A DNA stretch of 5,951 nucleotides from an uncultured Collinsella sp. (GTDB lineage: Bacteria; Actinomycetota; Coriobacteriia; Coriobacteriales; Coriobacteriaceae): positions 1 to 5,951 of the forward strand of contig CAJLAN010000113.1 of NCBI GenBank assembly GCA_905204635.1, in the 5' to 3' direction. The notes under the pieces were generated by a model. The model was not told where the DNA came from and ran no database searches. It was given only the letters and a program-made list of their open reading frames with translations. The position numbers were made by a program, and so were the translations under genes. This document shows, one piece after another, positions 1 to 5,787 of the stretch; position 1 is the stretch's first letter; each line of letters begins with the position of its first letter.

Positions 1-16
1 GAACAAATAAATATCG

Positions 17-199
17 TTCTTCGGGGCGGGGTGAAATTCCCCACTGGCGGTAAATCGGGCGGTGTCAAAGGGACGCCGTGGCGCAGGCGAGATGCCTGCG
101 ACCGAGCCGATGAGTCCGCGACCCGTGCGTGCGTTGGTTCGCATGCCGGCTGAACTGGTGAGATCCCAGTACCAACGGTTAGAGTCCGGATGAAAGAGG
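17..199 (+). ncRNA. FMN riboswitch (RFN element) controlling ribU-ecfA-ecfT
   Basis: This aptamer binds flavin mononucleotide and represses riboflavin synthesis or uptake genes when FMN is plentiful. Conserved RFN blocks are visible: the P2 arm GGGG-TGAAATT-CCCC (28-42), the GGCGGT block (46-51), GTCCGCGA (114-121), the arm ACTGG-TGAGATC-CCAGT (154-170) and the closing block GTCCGGATGAAAGAGG (184-199). The P1 stem forms between about 17-22 and 192-198 with one bulged A. The variable P3 region is unusually long, about 62 nt. Its base is ATCGG (54-58) paired with CCGAT (107-111), enclosing two hairpins at 60-78 and 82-100. A second variable hairpin lies at 127-146. No intrinsic terminator fits between the aptamer and the ribU start, so control is probably by translation initiation (or Rho). 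The family call is very secure; the mechanism is inferred. Confidence 0.97.
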
Positions 200-200
200 C

Positions 201-208
201 AGGTGATC
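201..208 (+). promoter_or_regulatory. ribU ribosome binding site, adjoining the riboswitch
   Basis: AGGTGATC is an eight-base complement to the usual 16S rRNA 3' end (GATCACCT) and sits 2 nt before the ATG at 211. Only one nucleotide separates it from the conserved aptamer block. This supports ATG 211 rather than ATG 190 as the start, because 190 lies inside the conserved GGATGAAAG of the aptamer. P1 formation would also bury the GAGG at 196-199, which fits FMN-dependent blocking of translation. Confidence 0.7.
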
Positions 209-210
209 TT

Positions 211-786
211 ATGTCTGAACAGTCGCAGCATATCCATTTTGAGAACACGAATAGGTGGAGCACCAAACAGCTCGTTACCATGGCGTTGATGTGCGCCTTG
301 GGAGCACTGTTTATGTATGTGCAGCTGCCCATCCTTCCCTCGGCGCCGTTTTTGACGTATGACCCGTCGCTGGTGCCGGCGATGGTGTGTGGATTTGCGT
401 ATGGCCCTGGTGCCGGCACCGCTGTTGCCGCTATGGCGATCGTTATCCATGCGCTCACCACGGGTGACTGGGTCGGCGCGCTTATGAACTTGGTTGCCAC
501 GCTGGGCTATATTCTGCCTGCGGCTATCGTCTATCAGAAGATGCACACCTACAAGGGTGCCGTGATTGGCCTGGCGCTCGGCGTCATTGCCGCTACGGCG
601 CTGTCCATGGTCGCGAACCTGACCATCGGCGTTTGGTTCTGGTATGGCGCCCCGCTCATGATTCCCGCCGTGCTGCCGTTCAACCTCATCAAGACCGTGC
701 TCAACTCGGTGTTGACGCTGGCGGTGTACAAGGCGGTCTCTAATCTCATCACGCCCAAGAAGGACCAGGTCAAAGGCCGCGCATGA
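211..786 (+). CDS. ribU: Riboflavin ECF transporter substrate-binding (S) component
   Basis: This is a 191-residue integral membrane protein that binds riboflavin and delivers it to an EcfA-EcfT energizing module. About six hydrophobic segments are visible, covering roughly residues 21-38, 50-68, 71-84, 89-108, 116-140 and 150-178. The stretch FLTYDPSLVPAMVCGFAYGP (residues 47-66) matches the RibU-type pattern of an aromatic-Tyr-Asp-Pro-Ser motif ahead of Val-Pro and a Gly-Phe-x-x-Gly-Pro turn. The polar N-terminus (residues 1-18) and a short basic tail (TPKKDQVKGR) flank the core. The FMN riboswitch directly upstream makes riboflavin, or a flavin precursor, by far the likeliest substrate. 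The gene starts at ATG 211, since the in-frame ATG at 190 is part of the aptamer. Its stop overlaps the next start as ATGA, implying translational coupling. Confidence 0.94.
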   Translation: MSEQSQHIHFENTNRWSTKQLVTMALMCALGALFMYVQLPILPSAPFLTYDPSLVPAMVCGFAYGPGAGTAVAAMAIVIHALTTGDWVGALMNLVATLGYILPAAIVYQKMHTYKGAVIGLALGVIAATALSMVANLTIGVWFWYGAPLMIPAVLPFNLIKTVLNSVLTLAVYKAVSNLITPKKDQVKGRA

Positions 787-2687
787 TTGAGTGTCGGGGC
801 GTTTCCTTTAGCTATGACGGTGCTGCACTGGCGCTCGATGGCATCGATCTGAACATCGAGGATGGCGAGTTTTTCTGCATCCTCGGCGGAAACGGGTCGG
901 GCAAGTCTACGTTTGCCAAGCATTTGAACGCGCTGCTGCAGCCCGATGCGGGAACGGTGTGCGTCAACGGCATGGACGCGTCCGATCCCGAGCTGGTCTA
1001 CGATATCCGCTCGACTGCGGGCATGGTGTTCCAGAATCCCGACGACCAGCTTGTGGCGACGCTTGTCGAGGACGATGTTGCGTTTGGTCCCGAGAACTTA
1101 GGGGTCGAATCGGCCCAGATCGCGCAGCGCGTGCGCGAGGCGCTGAAGGCCGTGGGTCTGGTGGGCTTTGAGCGCCACGAGACCCACGCTCTCTCGGGCG
1201 GACAAAAGCAGCGCGTGGCGCTTGCCGGCGTGCTCGCCATGGAGCCGCGTGTGCTCATTTTGGACGAGGCGTCCTCGATGCTCGATCCGTGCGGGCGCAA
1301 GGGCCTTATGAAGGCCTGTCACGCGCTGCACGAACGCGGCATGACCATCGTGATGATTACGCACTTTATGGAAGAGGCCGCCGAGGCCGATCGTGTCGCG
1401 GTATTTCGGGCGGGGCACGTTGCCATGCTCGGTACGCCCGAGGAAATCTTGACGCGGGCGGATGAGCTTGCGCAGCTCAACCTGGATATGCCGGCGTCGT
1501 GTCGTCTGGGCAGGTCGCTTCGTGCGAAGGGCGTGCCCGTTTGCGCGCAGGTGCGCGAGGCGGGTATGGTTGCCGCGGTTGCGCAGGCCTATACCGAGCG
1601 AAGTGAGGCGGGTACCGCGGGGCAGCCTTCCGTATCCCAGTTGGAAATCGCTGACGGCACTGTTCCGGCAGACAACAAGGACAACGCATCAGAGCCCGTC
1701 ATCGAGCTATCCCATGTTTCGTACAGCTATTCGCTCAGTCCGCGCGAGCGCCGTCGCTGGCATAAGCGCTCGGCCGCTGCGGGCAAATCAACCAAGCAGG
1801 CTCTCTGGGGAAATGACCCTAGTAGTCCGTGGGCACTGCGCGACGTGTCTTTGACGGTACGTCGCGGCGAGTTCCTGGGGCTAGCAGGCCATACCGGCTC
1901 GGGTAAATCAACGCTGGTTCAGCATCTCAACGGGTTGATTCGTCCGCAGGAGGGAAGCGTTTGCGCGCTGGGGCTCGACCTGTCAAACAAGAAAGACGCC
2001 GCCGCGGTTAAGGCCAAGGTCGGCGTGGTGTTTCAGTATCCCGAGCGCCAGTTATTTGCCGAGACCGTGGCGCAGGACGTGGCGTTTGGCCCGCGCAACC
2101 TTGGTCTGCCGCAAGACGAGGTTGCGCGCCGTGTCGCATCATCGCTTACGCGCGTGGGCCTCGACCTTGTCGCGATAGGCGATAAGAGCCCCTTTGAGCT
2201 TTCGGGCGGCCAGCAGCGCCGCGTGGCGTTTGCCGGCGTGCTTGCTATGGAGCCCGAGGTCCTAGTACTCGATGAGCCCATGGCAGGGCTCGATCCGGCT
2301 GCGCGCAGGGATTTCCTAGGGCTCATCGGTCGACTCCATCGCGAGGGCCTGACCGTTGTCATGGTTTCGCACAGCATGGATGATCTGGCAAATTGTTGTG
2401 ACCGTATCGTTGTGATGAACGAGGGCGCCGTGTTTGCCGAGGGAACGCCCACGCAGGTTTTTGCGCGCGCGGATGAGCTCAAGTCGATCGGCCTGGGCGT
2501 TCCTGCCGCCCAGCGTATGGCGCTGGCGCTCGCGCAGGCCGGTGTGCCGCTCCGCTGCGACAAGCTTTATACGGTTGAGGCGCTGGCCGACGAGCTGGCC
2601 GGCTTGCTGCTGGGCTGTGCGGACGGGCCTTTGGGGGCTCCGCGTCAGGCCGGTTCCAAGGCGCCCACGCGAGAGGAGGGCTGCTGA
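783..2687 (+). CDS. ecfA: Fused ECF transporter ATPase, EcfA1-EcfA2 in one chain
   Basis: This cytoplasmic ATPase powers the ECF importer and is 634 residues long, about twice a normal EcfA. Domain 1 (about 1-270) has Walker A GGNGSGKST (35-43), Q-loop Gln84, signature LSGGQ (137-141), Walker B LILDE (158-162), D-loop SMLD (165-168) and switch His194. Its DEASSMLDP is EcfA1-like. Domain 2 (about 305-610) has Walker A GHTGSGKST (369-377), Q-loop Gln418, LSGGQ (473-477), Walker B LVLDEP (494-499) and His530. Its DEPMAGLDP is EcfA2-like. Both sites look catalytically complete. Each half keeps its own C-terminal helical extension (about 233-270 and 571-606), with a polar linker of about 35 residues between them. 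Domain 2 also has a basic insert of about 30 residues (319-349) between its first strand and ALRDVSL. The gene overlaps ribU by 4 nt and ecfT by 1 nt. Fused tandem ATPases are known in ECF/CbiO-type systems. Confidence 0.95.
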   Translation: MIECRGVSFSYDGAALALDGIDLNIEDGEFFCILGGNGSGKSTFAKHLNALLQPDAGTVCVNGMDASDPELVYDIRSTAGMVFQNPDDQLVATLVEDDVAFGPENLGVESAQIAQRVREALKAVGLVGFERHETHALSGGQKQRVALAGVLAMEPRVLILDEASSMLDPCGRKGLMKACHALHERGMTIVMITHFMEEAAEADRVAVFRAGHVAMLGTPEEILTRADELAQLNLDMPASCRLGRSLRAKGVPVCAQVREAGMVAAVAQAYTERSEAGTAGQPSVSQLEIADGTVPADNKDNASEPVIELSHVSYSYSLSPRERRRWHKRSAAAGKSTKQALWGNDPSSPWALRDVSLTVRRGEFLGLAGHTGSGKSTLVQHLNGLIRPQEGSVCALGLDLSNKKDAAAVKAKVGVVFQYPERQLFAETVAQDVAFGPRNLGLPQDEVARRVASSLTRVGLDLVAIGDKSPFELSGGQQRRVAFAGVLAMEPEVLVLDEPMAGLDPAARRDFLGLIGRLHREGLTVVMVSHSMDDLANCCDRIVVMNEGAVFAEGTPTQVFARADELKSIGLGVPAAQRMALALAQAGVPLRCDKLYTVEALADELAGLLLGCADGPLGAPRQAGSKAPTREEGC

Positions 2688-3487
2688 TGGAGGCGTTCTC
2701 ATTTGGCAGCTACTATCCCGGGGATAGCGCACTGCATCGTCTGGATCCGCGCACTAAGTTGTTCCTAGGTTTCGCATTTCTGATCACTGTGCTCACCGTC
2801 GCCGGCTTCGGCGGGCTGGTGCCGGTCGCAATGTTTGTCGTGCTGGTCTATGTCATGGCCCGGGTGCCGTTGCGTCGGGTCCTATCGTCGATGGCGCCAT
2901 TGCTGGCGATTGTCGTGGTGGTCGCGGTGCTTAACCTGTTTTCCGACCAGAGTGGCCGCATCCTGTGGCAGCTTGGCTTTTTGCAGGTGAGCGAGGGCTC
3001 GCTGCGTTCTGCGGCGTTTACGGCGTGCCGCCTGACCCTGATGATGGCCGGCATGAGCGCCATTACACTCACCACGCCGACGCTCGATCTCACCGCAGGT
3101 TTTGAGCGTTTGCTCGCACCATTTGCGCGCGTGGGGCTTCCGGCGCACGAGCTCGGCATGATTATGGGTATCGCGCTGCGGTTTATACCGCAATTTGCCA
3201 CCGAGATGAAACAGACGGCCGATGCGCAGGCAAGCCGCGGCGCGCGCGTGACGGGCGGTCCGCTCGGCGGTGTGCGCATGCTCGGCAGCGTGGCGATTCC
3301 GCTGTTCACCGGCGTGTTCCGTCATGCCGAGACGCTTTCGGCCGCCATGGATGCGCGTTGTTATCACGGCGAGCAGGGGCGCACGCGTCTGCATGCGCTT
3401 ACGTTTGGCCGCGGGGATGCACTGGCCGCGGTGGCGATGGCGCTGCTGGTGACATGCGTTGTCGTTATCAATCTTCAACTCTTCTAA
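2687..3487 (+). CDS. ecfT: ECF transporter transmembrane coupling protein EcfT
   Basis: This is a 266-residue membrane protein that couples ATP hydrolysis in the EcfA chain to movement of the S component RibU. The N-terminal SALHRLDPRTKL (14-25) is typical of the CbiQ/EcfT family. Hydrophobic segments follow at about 26-58 (two helices), 68-85, 109-130 and 245-262. The long cytoplasmic coupling region carries the two family signatures contacting the ATPases: Ser-Arg-Gly at 183-185 (AQASRGAR) and Ala-Arg-Cys at 223-225 (AMDARCYHG), followed by GRTR. A Cys in place of Gly in the second motif is, to my knowledge, a known family variant. The length is normal for the family. A strong SD (AGAGGAGG, 2672-2679) lies inside the end of ecfA, and the start overlaps its stop as TGATG. 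These overlaps suggest tightly coupled production of all three transporter chains. Confidence 0.95.
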   Translation: MEAFSFGSYYPGDSALHRLDPRTKLFLGFAFLITVLTVAGFGGLVPVAMFVVLVYVMARVPLRRVLSSMAPLLAIVVVVAVLNLFSDQSGRILWQLGFLQVSEGSLRSAAFTACRLTLMMAGMSAITLTTPTLDLTAGFERLLAPFARVGLPAHELGMIMGIALRFIPQFATEMKQTADAQASRGARVTGGPLGGVRMLGSVAIPLFTGVFRHAETLSAAMDARCYHGEQGRTRLHALTFGRGDALAAVAMALLVTCVVVINLQLF

Positions 3488-3517
3488 GCTCGATTCGAGC
3501 GCAAGAAAGGGGTCTCT

Positions 3518-3964
3518 ATGACCGACATCGATCGCACGGCTCAGCTCGAGCGCGTCTGCTCGTATCTCAGGCGTATTCCGGCGTGGTATCTTGCCACGAC
3601 CGATGCGAGCGACGGGCATCAGCCCCGCGTGAGGCCGTTTTCGTTTGCCATGGTCGATGACGGCAAGCTGTGGTTTTGCACGTCGCGCGACAAGGACGTG
3701 TGGGCGGAGTTGAGCGCGAATCCCAAGTTTGAGGTATCGGGCTGGAAGCCGGGGGAGTGCTGGATCGTGTTAACCGGTGAGGCCGCGCTCGAGGACGATG
3801 CAGTCGTGAGCGACAAGGTGCGTCAGGCGGGCTTTAGGCACATGGTGGGCATTGGCGAGCAACACGATAGCGCCAACGACGGCCGCCTTGCATTCTTCTC
3901 GGTCCGCAACATCGCCGCGCGATTCTGCGATATCGACGGCAGCGAAGAGCGCCTCGAGCTCTAA
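3518..3964 (+). CDS. Pyridoxamine 5'-phosphate oxidase-like split-barrel flavoprotein (paralog 1)
   Basis: This is a 148-residue soluble protein with the pattern of the PNPOx-like split beta-barrel family, whose members generally bind FMN (some F420 or heme) at a dimer interface. An N-terminal helix (about 6-19) leads into PAWYLAT (21-27). The conserved core PRVRPFSFAMVDDGKLWFCT (36-55) has the Arg-Pro-Phe and Asp-Gly-Lys-Leu-Trp-Phe features of the cofactor-side strands, followed by KDVWAEL (59-65). The substrate or reaction cannot be read from the sequence. The protein is much shorter than true PdxH (about 200-220 residues), so vitamin B6 synthesis is not claimed. The SD AAAGGGG (3506-3512) is well placed. 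The start lies 30 nt after ecfT with no terminator between, so the gene may be co-transcribed with the riboflavin importer. It shares its core with the next gene. Confidence 0.85.
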   Translation: MTDIDRTAQLERVCSYLRRIPAWYLATTDASDGHQPRVRPFSFAMVDDGKLWFCTSRDKDVWAELSANPKFEVSGWKPGECWIVLTGEAALEDDAVVSDKVRQAGFRHMVGIGEQHDSANDGRLAFFSVRNIAARFCDIDGSEERLEL

Positions 3965-4008
3965 TTTCCCAAATTGACTACCCATTGCAAAAAGACTGGT
4001 CAGGCGAC

Positions 4009-4014
4009 AGGAGG
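4009..4014 (+). promoter_or_regulatory. Ribosome binding site selecting a GTG start
   Basis: AGGAGG lies 4 nt before GTG 4019. The alternative in-frame starts are weaker: TTG 3974 lies upstream of this site with no SD of its own, and TTG 4028 is 13 nt away. The GTG start also makes the N-terminus align with the paralog immediately upstream, where a short helix precedes YL-x3-PAWYLAT. Confidence 0.7.
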
Positions 4015-4018
4015 AAAC

Positions 4019-4429
4019 GTGGACGGATTGAATACGGTGCTGGAGTATCTGACGTCGGTGCCTGCGTGGTATCTGGCGACGAGCGTGGACGGGCAGCCGC
4101 ATGTGCGTCCGTTCTCGTTTGCGCAGATTCAGGACGGCAAGCTGTGGTTTGTGACAGCGCGCACCAAAGATGTGTGGCAGGAGCTTCTGCAAAACCAGCG
4201 CTTTGAGGCCACGAGTTGGTGGCCGGGCCATGGTTGGTTGATTCTGCGTGGGCGTGCGGGGCTGGAAGACCGGGCTTCGAGCGAAATGCGCGAGGCCGGA
4301 TGGAAACATCTTGAGCGCTTGAGCGAGCACTATGAGGGGCCTAACGACCCCACGCTTGTTTTCTTTAGCGTCGAGGATCCCGAGGCTTTTATCTGCAATC
4401 ACGACGAATGGGTGCCGGTCGAGCTCTAA
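4019..4429 (+). CDS. Pyridoxamine 5'-phosphate oxidase-like split-barrel flavoprotein (paralog 2)
   Basis: This is a 136-residue protein starting at GTG and paralogous to the gene just upstream. Aligned by eye from YL-x3-PAWYLAT to LED, about 47 of 77 positions are identical. PAWYLAT, RPFSFA, DGKLWF and KDVW are all shared, and this copy has a two-residue deletion in the first hairpin (SVDGQ). The cofactor-side motif is at residues 26-46 (QPHVRPFSFAQ through DGKLWFVT). The C-terminal third is clearly diverged (AGWKHLERLSEHYEGPND against the AGFRHMVGIGEQHDSAND region), which suggests different substrates or heterodimer formation. The family usually dimerises, with cofactor sites formed between chains. 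The gap to the first paralog is 54 nt, and a strong hairpin follows the stop. The reaction is unknown; FMN or a related flavin is the expected cofactor. Confidence 0.85.
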   Translation: MDGLNTVLEYLTSVPAWYLATSVDGQPHVRPFSFAQIQDGKLWFVTARTKDVWQELLQNQRFEATSWWPGHGWLILRGRAGLEDRASSEMREAGWKHLERLSEHYEGPNDPTLVFFSVEDPEAFICNHDEWVPVEL

Positions 4430-4467
4430 CCAGCTGGCTCATCCCAACAACTTGGTTTTTCGCATGG

Positions 4468-4531
4468 GCGGGCCCCGTATTGCCTGACGCCGTTAGGAGC
4501 GCCGGGCAATACGGGGCCCGCTCTATTTGTC
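4468..4531 (+). terminator. Terminator-like hairpin ending the flavin unit
   Basis: A perfect 17-bp inverted repeat (left arm 4468-4484, right arm 4505-4521, core GGGCCCCGTATTGCC) encloses a 20-nt loop. It is followed by TCTATTTGTC, a poor T-tract. It lies 38 nt after the stop of the second paralog and before the arginine operators, where a boundary between units is expected. On the other strand the flank is A-rich rather than T-rich, so it would act on + transcripts only. The weak T-tract leaves open that it is mainly an mRNA-stabilising or repeat-type hairpin. Confidence 0.65.
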
Positions 4532-4564
4532 AATTCCTTCAAGCGAATGTGTCGGGAATGTTTC

Positions 4565-4582
4565 AATGCATGAATATGCAAG
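4565..4582. promoter_or_regulatory. ARG box 1 (ArgR operator half)
   Basis: This 18-bp box has an internal dyad TGCAT-GAAT-ATGCA (4567-4580), resembling the ArgR/AhrC consensus built around TGAAT and its complement. It contains the TGCATGAATA sequence that recurs inverted in box 2. Its position upstream of argC fits arginine-dependent repression by a hexameric ArgR. Confidence 0.72.
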
Positions 4583-4585
4583 CTA

Positions 4586-4603
4586 TTTACGTATTCATGC
4601 ATC
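4586..4603. promoter_or_regulatory. ARG box 2 (ArgR operator half)
   Basis: Reading the complementary strand, 4601-4588 gives TGCATGAATACGTA, which matches box 1 at 12 of 14 positions. The two box centres (4573.5 and 4594.5) are 21 bp apart, two helical turns, with 3 bp between the 18-bp boxes. This is the arrangement known for paired ARG boxes in other bacteria. The outer halves (4566-4576 and 4592-4602) are an exact 11-bp inverted repeat. Confidence 0.72.
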
Positions 4604-4609
4604 TTTTGG

Positions 4610-4618
4610 TGCTAAAGT
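4610..4618 (+). promoter_or_regulatory. Possible extended -10 element of the argC promoter
   Basis: TGC-TAAAGT has the TGn extension plus a hexamer matching TATAAT at four of six positions, about 70 bp before argC. No good -35 lies at the ideal distance; the stretch where one would sit overlaps ARG box 2. Bound ArgR would therefore block polymerase. CATAAC at 4631-4636 is an alternative -10. The placement is tentative. Confidence 0.3.
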
Positions 4619-4687
4619 TTCAACCCACTTCATAACGACCGCTGCGAAATGCGCATCGGTGCATAAATCGCAGGCAAGGAGTCTGAT

Positions 4688-5758
4688 ATGTCTTTGAAGG
4701 TTGGAATCGTCGGCGCGGCTGGATATGCCGGCGCCGAACTCATTCGCCTCGTGCTCGGTCATCCCGAGTTTGAACTTGTTGCCATTACGTCCAACGCCGA
4801 TGCCGGCCAGCCACTGTCCGCGGTGTATCCGAGTTTCGCCGGCGTAAGCGATCTTGTCTTCACGACGCATGACGCCCCCGAGCTCAAGAACTGCGATGCG
4901 GTCTTTTTGGCCGTGCCGCACACGGCTGCCATGGCACAGGTGCCCGCCCTGCTTGCCGCAGGAGTCTCCTGCATTGACCTTTCGGCCGACTATCGCCTGA
5001 GCGATCCGGCTACCTTTGAGGCCTGGTATGCCGCCGAGCATACGAGCCCCGAGCTGCTCAAGACTCGCGCCTTTGGTTTGCCCGAGCTGTTCTGCCAGGA
5101 CTTGGAGACCGCCGCATCCGACTATGCTGACGGCAAGTCCGTGCTGGTTGCCTGCGCCGGTTGCTATCCCACCGCAACGAGCCTTGCTGCCGCGCCTGCC
5201 GTGCGCGCCGGCTGGGTTGCCCAGAGCGGCCCCGTGATCGTCGACGCTATCAGCGGCGTGACGGGTGCCGGTAAGTCCTGTAACGCCCGCACGCATTTTT
5301 GCAGCGCGGACGAGAATCTGGAGGCATATGGCGTGGGCAAGCATCGTCATACGCCCGAGATCGAGCAGATTCTTGGCCTGACCGACCGCATCGTCTTCAC
5401 CCCGCATCTGGCACCGCTCAAGCGCGGCCTGCTCTCCACGGTGACGCTGCCGCTCGCGCCGCAGGCTATCGACACGCTGACCCTTGAGGACGTTGTCGAC
5501 CATTACAAGCAGTTCTACGCCGGTCGAACCTTCGTGCGCGTACTCGATGCCGGCCAGCAGCCCAAGACGGCTTCGGTCGTCGGCACCAACGCCGCCCAGA
5601 TCGGCCCCGCGCTCAACAAGCGCGCGGGCGTTCTGGTGGCTACGGGCGCCATCGACAATCTGTGCAAGGGTGCAGCAGGCCAGGCGGTCCAGTGCGCCAA
5701 CATCGTCTTTGGTTTTGACGAGCGACGAGGCTTGCCCACAGTGGCGTGCCCGGTGTAG
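4688..5758 (+). CDS. argC: N-acetyl-gamma-glutamyl-phosphate reductase
   Basis: This cytoplasmic enzyme performs the third step of arginine synthesis: NADPH-dependent reduction of N-acetyl-glutamyl phosphate to N-acetyl-glutamate semialdehyde. The protein is 356 residues, a normal length. The N-terminal Rossmann fold shows VGIVGAAGYAGAELIRL (5-21) with the Gly-x-x-Gly-x-x-Gly nucleotide loop. Residues 72-79 (VFLAVPHT) match the family. The catalytic Cys159 sits in AGCYPT (157-162), and a catalytic-region His falls in KHRHTPEIEQ (218-227). The family blocks SGVTGAGK (189-196), FTPHLAP (237-243) and the C-terminal ATGAIDNLCKGAAGQA (318-333) are all intact. The start ATG has AAGGAG (4676-4681) six bases upstream. 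Paired ARG boxes upstream indicate repression by arginine. argJ follows after 134 nt. Confidence 0.98.
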   Translation: MSLKVGIVGAAGYAGAELIRLVLGHPEFELVAITSNADAGQPLSAVYPSFAGVSDLVFTTHDAPELKNCDAVFLAVPHTAAMAQVPALLAAGVSCIDLSADYRLSDPATFEAWYAAEHTSPELLKTRAFGLPELFCQDLETAASDYADGKSVLVACAGCYPTATSLAAAPAVRAGWVAQSGPVIVDAISGVTGAGKSCNARTHFCSADENLEAYGVGKHRHTPEIEQILGLTDRIVFTPHLAPLKRGLLSTVTLPLAPQAIDTLTLEDVVDHYKQFYAGRTFVRVLDAGQQPKTASVVGTNAAQIGPALNKRAGVLVATGAIDNLCKGAAGQAVQCANIVFGFDERRGLPTVACPV

Positions 5759-5787
5759 CACATTCGATTGTTAACGATTTGGTAGTC

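Noticed and set aside
1..16. TAAATA at 8-13 as the -10 box of the riboswitch transcript
   Set aside because: A start about 7 bp downstream would cut into the P1 stem. The real promoter probably lies before the window.
190..210. In-frame ATG 190 as the ribU start
   Set aside because: It is part of the conserved GGATGAAAG of the FMN aptamer. The well-placed SD at 201-208 points to ATG 211.
3488..3500. Palindrome GCTCGATTCGAGC after ecfT as a terminator
   Set aside because: The symmetric sequence leaves almost no loop, so only about four base pairs can form, and no T-tract follows.
2882..3619. A 245-codon minus-strand frame across ecfT
   Set aside because: It is a shadow of ecfT, rich in His, Arg and Ala as expected from antisense reading of GC-rich coding DNA. 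No SD or neighbouring minus-strand gene supports it.
3974..4018. TTG 3974 as start of the second PNPOx-like gene, or TTGACT there as a -35 box
   Set aside because: There is no SD before the TTG, while AGGAGG precedes GTG 4019. No plausible -10 hexamer lies 16-18 bp after TTGACT.
4595..5761. A 388-codon open frame on the minus strand covering argC
   Set aside because: It is the mirror of a clearly intact argC with all catalytic motifs. GC-rich codon bias leaves few stops on the opposite strand, and the translated product has no recognisable family pattern.
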